Positions 1 to 8,342 of a stretch of 64,000 nt of DNA are shown piece by piece; within the stretch, counting starts at the first letter, position 1; every line of letters starts with the position of its first letter. This DNA is from Cyanodermella asteris (lineage: Eukaryota > Ascomycota > Lecanoromycetes > Ostropales > Stictidaceae). Both the position numbers and the translations under genes were made by a program. The DNA is taken from the NCBI GenBank assembly GCA_900618795.1, contig UYJD01000009.1, positions 937,823-1,001,822 of the forward strand, read 5' to 3'. The notes under the pieces are model-generated. The model saw nothing but the letters and a program-made list of their open reading frames with translations, was not told the DNA's origin and did not search any database.

Positions 1-374
1 CTGAGGACAAGCAAGGCGATGCGCCGACCACGCATACACCGCCCACGCCACCTCTTAGCGCTACGGCTGACCTTCAACCACCACTTGTACATGGTGGCAT
101 CCCGTGGTACATGGAGGCCTTTGATCCTGTTGGTACCACCGTGCATGAGGAGCGTTGGACTGGCAGGCGAGCTATGAGTGAAGAGCTGAGCGACATGGAC
201 GAGGGTGAGTTTGCCGGCATGGAAGACGGCGATGTGGACATGGAGGACTCGGGCGTACCGACACCAGTGGAAACTGGCGAAGGAGAGAAAGACGAGGAAG
301 CTGCTGCAAAGGCAGCCGCGGAAGCAGCAGCGGCAAAAAAGAGGGCAAAGGCCAGGAGAGCCAGGCGTTATTAG
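1..374 (+). CDS. C-terminal part of an unidentified acidic/basic protein
   Basis: The frame is open from the left edge and ends at 374, so only the last 123 or so residues are visible and the true start lies outside the window. The visible part begins Pro/Thr-rich. It then has a well-defined stretch, GGIPWYMEAFDPVGTTVHEE followed by RWTG and MSEELSDMDE, which looks like a conserved short motif rather than low complexity. After a strongly acidic segment it ends in an Ala/Lys/Arg-rich helix-like tail (KKRAKARRARRY) that could act as a nuclear or nucleic-acid-binding tail. That composition suits a nuclear chromatin or transcription protein, but this is inference and I do not recognise the family. 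Confidence 0.55.
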   Translation, partial: EDKQGDAPTTHTPPTPPLSATADLQPPLVHGGIPWYMEAFDPVGTTVHEERWTGRRAMSEELSDMDEGEFAGMEDGDVDMEDSGVPTPVETGEGEKDEEAAAKAAAEAAAAKKRAKARRARRY

Positions 375-886
375 GTAGATGGTCTGTCTTCATAAAAATC
401 GGTTCTAGGAACAAGGTGTGTCCGGCGTCTTGGGTCCGCGTCCCCTCGAAAGGGAATTCCCGACTGGAACGGATTGTCCACGGTCGCGATTACGACTGGA
501 GGAGTGCATATGTATGGGAGTCGAATTTGCGTCTCTTTTTTGAGGTTGAACCTGGGTCTCTGAAGACCGGGGAAGGGCTGTTGTACATTATTAGTCCAGC
601 TGGTTGTGGCCGAGCACGATGACAGCTGCTCGTTTCGAAACATAATTCTCTATTGGCGCAACATGTGCTTGCAGACGTCACCAGCTTGGATTGAGTTGCT
701 CTCAAGAAATGCTTCTCTCCCACCCAATTCCTATCAACATTGTCAGATAAGACTATTACCGGCCCGCTGACAACGAGTACAAACCCCAACTCCCACGCTA
801 CAAAATCACTTCTCTTCAAATGTACGTTGCTGGGTAATTGCAACTTTCTGAGTTGTTCCGGCCTCATTGCAACTTCCAATCCCGCT
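375..886. other. Intergenic, nothing recognised
   Basis: Lies between the tails of two convergent genes. A 136-codon antisense frame (490-900) shows no family resemblance and has the composition of chance ORFs, so I do not call a gene. Confidence 0.6.
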
Positions 887-1457
887 TTAATGCTTGACAT
901 TCGTCAAATCGTGGGGCAAGAAAGCCCTCCTGTTCTCGACAAAGAATTCGATGTCCGGCTTCCAATCACTCTCAAACGCTTGGTGGTCAACGTCCATGAG
1001 TCCCGTCATGACAATAATCAAGCCCTCCCTCTGTGGATTGTCGGGCATCGTGACATACACCGGACTGCCGCAGTTGCCGCAGAAATGTCGGTTCAGCGTG
1101 TTGCCCGATCTGGTTTTCTTGTCGGGGAACATGCGGAGGTGCTCTTTGCCTTGGAGAGCCATTTGCTGAAGCATCGAGTCAGCATGTCGCTCGTCTGCGG
1201 CCAAAGAAATGAGCGTAAGCTGCAGTTGGAAAACTGACAGCTTTGTGCAGAAGGTTAAAGTCAAAGGCTCTCATCCAACTCACATCTTGCTTGTAGAGAT
1301 TATTGGCTACGAACGCTGCTCCGCTTGCTTTCTGGCAATTCGCACAGTGGCATGCCATCCTCCTAATCGGGCCCCCGACCAGAGTATACCTGATAGACTC
1401 GCAAAGGCACGAAGCAGTGATTTTCGGATCCATTATGAGTGAAAGACTGCCAGACAC
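887..1457 (-). CDS. GFA-domain (Mss4-like fold) zinc-binding protein
   Basis: Two exons, 1457-1284 and 1165-887, with a 118-nt intron (donor GTGAGT, acceptor TTCAG), give 150 aa. Joining them restores the family continuity NNLYKQD-QMALQGKEHLR. The protein has the zinc ligands of the GFA (glutathione-dependent formaldehyde-activating, DUF636) family: CLC near the N-terminus, CHCANC followed by QKASGAAF, and CGNCGSP in the second exon. Members are small soluble proteins whose real reactions are mostly unknown; the formaldehyde name comes from one bacterial enzyme. A second in-frame Met (MDPKITASCLC) eight codons in is an equally good start. The length is normal and nothing is missing. Confidence 0.85.
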
Positions 1458-2000
1458 GTATGTCGTAAATTAACGAAGACCACTTATTGATCCCCATGTC
1501 AAGGGATACACGAATCCTCTTTATATGTACAGCATTTCGGGCCCGATGGCCTTTCGATGGCGACCTGTTGGGGTCGTCGGATCGTGCCATAAGCAGGCAC
1601 CAATCTCTGCACGAGATCTGCACAAGATATTGGTGATTGGTCAGCTTGGTAATAGCTCCACACACGAGTCGCCGAGATTTCGTCTCAGACCAGTTGTCGG
1701 CGGGGGTGGGGAGTGCTTATCAAGGTTGCGCATTCAAGCTCCATGTTTCTCTTACTCGTTGGACTAACGCGGGTGCGTCTCGGTACTGTTCGGCTGTTAC
1801 GATATCCGCGATTCTCCGGAATATTACTCATCGTTGAGACTGCCAATTTCAGCTGTAGCCCAATGTCGATCATGTAGGCTGAATCCAAGCTATTCACGAC
1901 CCCCTCCATTTTGTCTGTAGTCACGCCAGTGTCCAGCCGACAAATGTTGCACATGCGGCTATACAAGTCCAACACTTATTCATGGAATGGAGTTCAACGA
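1458..2000. other. Intergenic, nothing recognised
   Basis: Carries the GFA gene's upstream region and the downstream region of the MDR reductase, which lie on the same strand. Only short frames without family resemblance are present. Confidence 0.6.
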
Positions 2001-3044
2001 TCATTCGACGTCAGCGACAAGCTTGACACCACTGACTCCCTTTGTCAACATCTCCAATCCAGGCTCAATGCCCGATAGCCCACCTTCATTAAGTTGGACC
2101 TTTGGTGCCAACAAAATCCGCTCCTCTAGCATGCGCTCTATCATCTCATTCATGATCCTCGCAGCAAGCTCCAAGTCCTTGAAAACCGACACCAATCCAG
2201 ACATGACGGGTATCACGTTGTCTGGTGGTGATTGATCGAAAACGACCGTATGCCATGGAACCATCGTAAACAATTTCCCACCACCAAAGCCACTCACAAT
2301 CTTCGCGGTGGTCGGCAAGTCCATGGAAGCGGCGTCGATGAAGCGTGTGAGCTTGACGCCTCGGGCTTCGACTTCACGATGCAAGGCAGCCTCGATAGAC
2401 GGACTCTTGTAGTCAAGAACGACATCTGCACCAAGCTTCCGCAGTCTCTCGTGATGCAGAGGAGATGCGGTGGTGAAGATGGTAACGCTAGCAGCGGCGG
2501 CAGTTTGGATCATTGAGAGCCCGACACAGGAGCCGCCGCCCCATAAGAGGAGAGCCTCATTTTGACCTGCTGACTTTTCAGTGTTCGTCTTACATGGTAA
2601 CTCGATTCCAGCGTCGTAGAGACCACCCGCTGCAGTCCCAAAGCCGCTCGACAGAGCAGCTGCATCTCGAAATGACACGTCGTCTGGTATTCGTGCCACC
2701 AACGCTGCGTTGTGCACAGTGTAGGTCTGATGCGTTCCTTGCACTGGTATCTCCTCGTTCCAGCGTCCACATGCCGATACACGATCCCCGGGTTTGAAGC
2801 GTGTCACATCGGGCCCCACTGCGTGCACGATGCCAGCAGCGTCGTTGCCGGGAACTAGGGGCCAATTATTCAGTGAGAGGGCTTGGATGACGGTGTCGTC
2901 GTGTCGTATCTTCCAGTCGATCCAGTTTAGAGCGATCGAGTAATTGCGAACGACGATCTGATTCCTTCCTGGAGTTGGAATGGGAAGGTCTTGGAGGACG
3001 TAGGCACCGTGAGGCCCGGTGAGAGTCAAAGCCTTGTTCGACAT
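2001..3044 (-). CDS. MDR-family NAD(P)-dependent oxidoreductase (trans-enoyl-reductase type)
   Basis: A single exon of 347 aa, the usual length for the family. The GroES-like N-terminal half contains NWIDWKIRHDD, VPGNDAAGIVHAVG and FKPGDRV. The Rossmann half contains LLLWGGGSCVGLSMIQTA, followed by KLGADVVLDYKSP. There is no cluster of four structural cysteines, so it is a zinc-free MDR. This architecture is that of fungal stand-alone trans-acting enoyl reductases (LovC/ToxD type) and related quinone reductases. No polyketide synthase lies next to it, so a role in a biosynthetic cluster is not supported here. The start at 3044 begins directly with the typical MDR first strand (KALTLTGPHGAYVLQDLP). 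Confidence 0.85.
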   Translation of the reverse strand: MSNKALTLTGPHGAYVLQDLPIPTPGRNQIVVRNYSIALNWIDWKIRHDDTVIQALSLNNWPLVPGNDAAGIVHAVGPDVTRFKPGDRVSACGRWNEEIPVQGTHQTYTVHNAALVARIPDDVSFRDAAALSSGFGTAAGGLYDAGIELPCKTNTEKSAGQNEALLLWGGGSCVGLSMIQTAAAASVTIFTTASPLHHERLRKLGADVVLDYKSPSIEAALHREVEARGVKLTRFIDAASMDLPTTAKIVSGFGGGKLFTMVPWHTVVFDQSPPDNVIPVMSGLVSVFKDLELAARIMNEMIERMLEERILLAPKVQLNEGGLSGIEPGLEMLTKGVSGVKLVADVE

Positions 3045-3442
3045 TTCATTGCTTTAGAACAATACAATACATGCATGCCGTCGAGGACGCTTGGAAGGGA
3101 CCATTTATCTTATCCGATGGACTTGTGAGGTAGCCTAGATTCACGTCACGACGGAACGGGATGAACTCGCGAAGCACAATGGAAGAGGGCGGACGTTCAA
3201 GCATCCTCCGTTCCTCCGAGTCCGCTACTTCCATCTGGACGGATACTTGTATTTCTTTTTAGTTTGCAAGTCAGCTCGACTTACTGCTCCCAGGACGCAG
3301 CATCGCCCAGAGCGGGGCCGACAATTCCTGAAAGCGACGCCATAGGCATTCAGAGACTTGGCTGAAATGACTGATGAGCTTGTGAGTTGGACTACGGAAT
3401 TATCCGCACTGGTCAAACATCAATTCACTATATTGTTGCCTT
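3045..3442. other. Intergenic between two leftward genes
   Basis: Presumed promoter of the MDR reductase and 3' region of the lectin-like gene. I see no gene or clear element. Confidence 0.6.
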
Positions 3443-4570
3443 CTAGTGTACCTCCAGCTCTCCAATACGCGTTCGGCGATTCGATGCGTCGAGCTCCATA
3501 TATGTCATCCCACTTCCAAGCTCCTGAATTTGGGACTGTATATGTGCCCGTCTGGCCGGAACCAGCTCCTCAGTGACAGGCTGCATATCAGTCGCAGTCG
3601 CTTGCCGAGATGGAAAGGTTGACGGATCCCGCTTTTCAAAAATCACAACAGGGGCAGAACTGCCCTGCCAACGCCCCTTGTACCCTCTCCTTAAAGACAA
3701 CCAAGCAGCTCCAAACGTCAGGAAACAGATGAAAAAGGTCACTGCCGCCGCTATGGCTGCGCTTGCACCGGGTGAGATTCCCTGCACGGCAGCAGCGAGC
3801 GAACCGTTATCTTGACATACAGTCGTCCCGGGCGTAGCATTATCACTGCTCGCTGGGGTGTTCAATGTGCCTGCATTGACCATCGTCCCAGGTATCTGTG
3901 CTCTCATGAACCCGTACGTATCCATTGCGCCTGCGGTGGTGAAATTGAAACGGTTGACATTCGTCGGGCCCGTTGACTTCGCCATGTATAGTTCGTATCC
4001 GACGCCACCCGTCATTGTGACAGTGAGGTACCAATCCGAGCCGTTGGCCTTGTTTGTCAGACCATACCATCCATCACCCCAGGACTGAACCGACCAGGTC
4101 ATGCTATCGTCGTTGGGATACTGGTCCGCGTACTTCAGTGTGGCGATCGTCCGCCCGTTGGACTTGTCTTGAGGCAGGCCGTAGGTGCTCAGATACATGC
4201 TCGAGCCGGCGCCGGCGCAGCGCACAAGCCATGTTCCGGCTGTCTTGTTGTTGGAGATGAAGTGCCATTGCTGGGACGGCGAGGTCTGGTCTGTCTTTTG
4301 CTCGAGGTTGGGTGTGCTGTAGGGAGGAGTCCAGGAGGGGAGGTTGCCGTTTCCGGAATTCATGAGGCGGGTCTCATTGCCTTGGAATGAGACCGCGTAC
4401 CAGCTGCGCCATGCAAAATCGAAGGCTGACATTGTGGAATTGAAGGAGACAATTGGTTCGGAACGAATGACTATGGTAAGTGAAATGGTAGATACAAGAA
4501 GACAAACGCCGCCAGCAGCAGGGGTGTAGAACAAGGTGGACAAGGAGAGCTTGGGGACAGCCGAAGCCAC
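3443..4570 (-). CDS. Lectin-like single-pass membrane protein
   Basis: A single exon of 375 aa. Residues 17-37 form a hydrophobic segment that can act as signal peptide or signal anchor. Residues 50-215 form a Trp-, Asn- and Gly-rich extracellular region with repeated W/QW positions (SQQWHF, MTWSVQSWGDGWYGL) and several N-glycosylation sequons, like beta-trefoil ricin-B-type domains. A Ser/Thr-rich stalk follows, then one transmembrane helix at about 270-292 ending in RRGYKGR, which predicts a cytoplasmic tail of about 80 residues. The layout is that of a surface glycan sensor or adhesin. The fold and ligand are inference; no catalytic motif is visible. If the N-terminal hydrophobic stretch is not used, Met47 would be an alternative start but would leave no secretion signal. 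Confidence 0.75.
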   Translation of the reverse strand: MASAVPKLSLSTLFYTPAAGGVCLLVSTISLTIVIRSEPIVSFNSTMSAFDFAWRSWYAVSFQGNETRLMNSGNGNLPSWTPPYSTPNLEQKTDQTSPSQQWHFISNNKTAGTWLVRCAGAGSSMYLSTYGLPQDKSNGRTIATLKYADQYPNDDSMTWSVQSWGDGWYGLTNKANGSDWYLTVTMTGGVGYELYMAKSTGPTNVNRFNFTTAGAMDTYGFMRAQIPGTMVNAGTLNTPASSDNATPGTTVCQDNGSLAAAVQGISPGASAAIAAAVTFFICFLTFGAAWLSLRRGYKGRWQGSSAPVVIFEKRDPSTFPSRQATATDMQPVTEELVPARRAHIQSQIQELGSGMTYMELDASNRRTRIGELEVH

Positions 4571-5314
4571 TTCATGGCATTTGAGAGACGAGTACTCCCG
4601 GCCGGATCACGGAAGCCGTCAAACAAGCATTGAATCTAAGTTCAGGCATCTTGCGTGGGATCGAATGTTCAGCTGAGATGGAGGAAGCGCAACGTTTGGC
4701 ATCTCGGTACTGTACCGGCTCGGAAAAAGTTCGAGACGCTCCAGGCTCATGCGAGCCGCTCGACGTGATTCGCACGCTCGTTATTGTGTTGGTAATGGTG
4801 TTTCAAGTCGTTTTGTGCTCACATGTAATCTGCTGCGGCCCAAAGGCACAGCAGTATTCCAACCAATTATAAATCTCGCGCCACGTCTAGTCCAGTCGCG
4901 TCAACCCTGTGAAAGAGTAATTTTGGAGTCTTGTCAGAGACTCTTGTTTAACAGCACGTGCGAAGCTGAATGTCAAGCTTTGTGGTGTGTAGACAGGGCT
5001 ACATGAGGAGAGATACAGTTGAACATGTAGCCGAGTAGTTGTCGAGAGCCTCAATCAACCACGTCCTTAAATCACTGCAGGATAAGGAGCTTAGTTGAGT
5101 GCTCAATTGGCTGTCTAGTTGAGTGGTTGGAGTGCCTAGCTGACAGTTTAGCTGGGTGCTTAGTTGGGTGCTTAGCCGGCGGATCTTCGGCCGAAGCTGG
5201 CCCAAGCTCTGATCTGCTCCACATCGCTGCGATATGTCAGCGATCTGTGATGCAATATATCCATCTCGAGTTCAAAGACTCGACAGCCATGCGGCGTCCA
5301 CTTCCATCACCACC
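4571..5314. other. Divergent intergenic region with a degenerate repeat
   Basis: Shared upstream region of the leftward lectin-like gene and the rightward 3-hydroxyanthranilate dioxygenase gene. It holds the degenerate repeat at 5090-5178 and otherwise no recognisable gene. Confidence 0.6.
5090..5178. repeat. Degenerate short tandem repeat
   Basis: Roughly seven imperfect copies of a 10-14 nt unit close to TTAGTTGGGTGC, with variants such as TTAGTTGAGTG and TTAGCTGGGTGC. It lies in the divergent promoter region about 140 bp upstream of the bna1 start. Confidence 0.6.
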
Positions 5315-6067
5315 ATGTCTGTCCTTCTCAGACGCGCCTACGCTACAGCCGCGAGGCCTGCGACGGCGGCTTCGTTCGGCAATCCCTTGAATATACCCAA
5401 GTGGTAGGTGAGCGTCACGAGAAACCTTCCGCCACCACGAATTGACGACGGCCTCGCAGGCTATCTGAGAACTCACATCTCCTCAAGCCTCCGGTCAACA
5501 ACTACTGCGTCTACGACAAAGATGTGACAGTCATGGTACGTGCTCCGCGCAGTCCCGCCCGCGACCAGAACAGCGCACATACGCCCGTCACGGCTCCACA
5601 ATATACTGACCGGAACCCAGATCGTTGGCGGTCCCAACGCGCGCACCGACTACCACATCAACACCACGCCCGAATGGTTCTACCAGTACAAAGGCAGCAT
5701 GCTCCTCAAAACAATCGATCCATGCTCCTCACACCCGCCGCCGCATCCCTCCGCCTTCCGCGACGTACCGATCCGAGAAGGCGAAATGTTCCTCCTTCCC
5801 GCCAACGTCCCACACAACCCGATCCGGTTCGCGGACACGGTCGGCGTGGTGATTGAGCAGAAGAGGCCCGCGGACAGCGTGGACAAGCTCAGATGGTACT
5901 GTCAGAATTGTCGGGAAGTGGTACACGAGGCGAGCTTCCATTGCACGGATCTCGGGACTCAGATCAAGCAGGCCGTGCAGGCTTTTGGAGCGGATGAGGG
6001 GAGGAGAAAGTGCGGCAAATGTGGGGAGATGTGTGAGATGACGCCGAAGGGGGTTGTGCAGCCTTGA
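5315..6067 (+). CDS. bna1: 3-hydroxyanthranilate 3,4-dioxygenase
   Basis: Three exons (5315-5403, 5460-5535, 5621-6067) give 203 aa. The introns are 56 and 85 nt with GT..AG ends. The enzyme opens the ring of 3-hydroxyanthranilate in the kynurenine route to quinolinate and NAD. The cupin core is complete: VGGPNARTDYHIN (His ligand), TPEWFYQYKGSM (Glu ligand) and LLPANVPHNPIRFAD (His ligand). The C-terminus keeps the two Cys pairs of the second, rubredoxin-like metal site (CQNC, CGKCGEMC) found in fungal and bacterial forms. Before the usual start of homology (NIPKWLSENSHLLKPP) there is an extra segment of about 23 residues, MSVLLRRAYATAAR onward, with no acidic residues, which resembles a mitochondrial presequence. 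Exon 1 has no other ATG, so this start is forced unless translation begins elsewhere. Confidence 0.93.
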
Positions 6068-7007
6068 GTGTTCTTGCATGGAAGAGTTGGGGATTGCATG
6101 GGTGTACATACCGCATGATGTGTGATGAGAGCAAGATTTATGAGTTTGAGATTGATGTAATCAAATCCAGAACCTTAGTTCGGTGCCTTGACAATGTGAT
6201 GTCGTGAAGTCCAAGACTTGGAAATCGGCCATCTTGCGAGTCATTCTCTCGGATAGGCTCATGGTGACATCTCGATTGCAGTCGTCTATCAATGACTGGT
6301 ATATTCAGGTTGGCCACTACCAAACCGATAGCCTCGGCATTTGCCTTTTGAAGCAACTTTCTACCTAGGCTCTCGTGACGTGTAGTGCCTCTGGCTCGAT
6401 CACCGCAACCCTCACATCGCCCAGTCTCGTCACACGCATATCGTATGGACGGAAGATAGTCGATGCATAAGCAAGCTGGCACGGATGTCGACGCTGCAGC
6501 CGACCCAGTTTCCAGTGCCGATCCCACCACAAAAGAAGCAAAAGAAGCCTTCCCCACCGATTGCAACCTATCTGAGACCTGCATCAAATCGGCACCAGCA
6601 TACATTGCTCCGACGACCCTTTCCGCTTATTCAAACCACTGCGGTGTTGAGACTGCATACAAACCGGAGTGAACCGGTGAAGCGACTTGCTGGGGCAAAC
6701 CTTGGCCGGAGCTGATTCGACTACCGCGCAAGACTTGCATCTCGATAGTCAGACACTTTGCTGCATACTCATGACTACGATGTGTAAACACAGCGAGCCC
6801 GGGCTTCTGATCACAACTCAGATTGAAGTGATATGTACATTGACGTGTGACGATTTGACTTACATTTGTTAAGATGAAAAGGGTACTGCGCCGACGCTTC
6901 TCCTCTGTCCTTTCGAGTTTGTGATTCATCTATGCTGTGATTACACTCTCCATCTCGTTTGTGCGCAGTCTGAAGGCCATACGGGTACTCTCGCTTATCT
7001 CGACAAG
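6068..7007. other. Intergenic, no supported gene
   Basis: Holds a 155-codon antisense frame (6605-6138) without family resemblance. The right part is presumably the promoter of the PTH11-like gene. Confidence 0.5.
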
Positions 7008-8185
7008 ATGGACGCAACAGGCTCGATGCCAAACGTGGACGTCAACGAGTCAAAACAGCCGTCAATAATCATTCAGACCGCAATCGTTGTACCTCTATCC
7101 CTCCTCGCCACTCTCCTTCGATTCGTTGCTCGCCGGAAAGCCCACGTCGATTTATGGTGGGACGATTGGCTACTCCTGGCATCGACAGTCTTCAACATCG
7201 CATTCACCATCGTCAGCGCCCTCGTAATATCCTTTGGACTCGGCCGACACATTCAGACCATCAGCCCAGATACAGCGATCCAATTCCTGATGACCTATTA
7301 CGCCGGCCAAGCTCTGTACACTTGCGTTCTGGCAACCGTCAAATGGTCCATTCTGGCACTGTACTGGCGCGTCTTTGGACATGTCAAGTCGATCCGAATC
7401 CCGTTGTACACCCTTTTAGGCTTGATCACAGCATGGTTTCTGACCACCGTGAGTACCAATCCCCAATCACCAATCGTGCCAGCCGAAGCTGACTGACCTT
7501 CCCAGCTCGCCGGCTGCCTTTTCGGCTGCTCGCCCATCTCGTACTCTTGGAACCCGCACCAATCCGGCACCTGCATCGACAGGAAAGCTTTCTTCCTTGC
7601 CGTCTCGATCGTCAACACCATCACCGACATCGCCCTGCTCGCCCTGCCCATCTTCTACGTCGTGCGCCTGCAGATTCGTCGACGTCTGAAAGCCTTCCTT
7701 TGCATTGCCTTCCTACTCGGCGGCTTCGTCTGCATTGTCACGTTCGTGCGCATCGGCGTCCTGCTGCACACAGACTTCGACGCGGCGGATCAGAGCTGGA
7801 TTGAGACGACTTTTGCCGAGTGGACCAACATTGAGTGCAATGTCGCGATCATCTCAGGTAAGTGACCCGAAAAAAATCGCGTCGCGGTTGGACCTGGTTA
7901 CTGATCTGTTTTCTAGCTTGTTTGCCGGTCTTGAGACCACTGCTTGGACGCCATGGAGCACAGGATACTCCGACCGTTGAGATGTCGCCAGTGTCTTGGA
8001 ATCGGTTGCGACGGAGCGGCACTGGCATTGAATCTCGCAACAACAGTGCCTTTGCGACTGTACAGTTGAAGCCTCAGATAGGCGCCCACGACAGCGCACT
8101 GGTTCAGCTGGACAATTACTGGACGGGGCTGGAGGAGACTGGTCCGCGGACGACCAGGGATAGGTTCGAGGTGCCGACACCTTGA
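7008..8185 (+). CDS. PTH11/SAT4-type rhodopsin-fold integral membrane protein
   Basis: Three exons (7008-7448, 7506-7857, 7917-8185) with introns of 57 and 59 nt give 353 aa. Family hallmarks are seen in order: a first helix (IIIQTAIVVPLSLLATLLRF), RRKAHVDLWWDDWLLLAS in the first cytosolic loop and second helix, helices 3 to 6, and IECNVAIISACLPVLRPLLG in helix 7, which is restored only by splicing the second intron. The C-terminal tail of about 85 residues is hydrophilic and Ser/Thr-rich. Proteins of this fungal family (DUF/rhodopsin domain) sit in the plasma membrane. A few, such as Magnaporthe Pth11, sense host surfaces, but most have no known ligand. No CFEM domain precedes the membrane part. 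I chose Met at 7008 because upstream codons of the open frame are not family-like. Confidence 0.88.
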
Positions 8186-8342
8186 GAGGACCTCTAGCAA
8201 TTTCATGACTGCACCTAACGATTCACGGCGGACTGAAATTATGAAACTTTCGGTATATTATATTGGGTGGGTTCGCTTTCCACTTTCTTGTAGCACTTTC
8301 TTGTACGAAAATTACTTCCTCCCTTGACTATCATCCGTGCCT

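Noticed and set aside
6138-6605. 155-codon minus-strand frame after bna1
   Set aside because: No motif, no coding-like continuity and no splice context; the length is possible by chance at this GC content.
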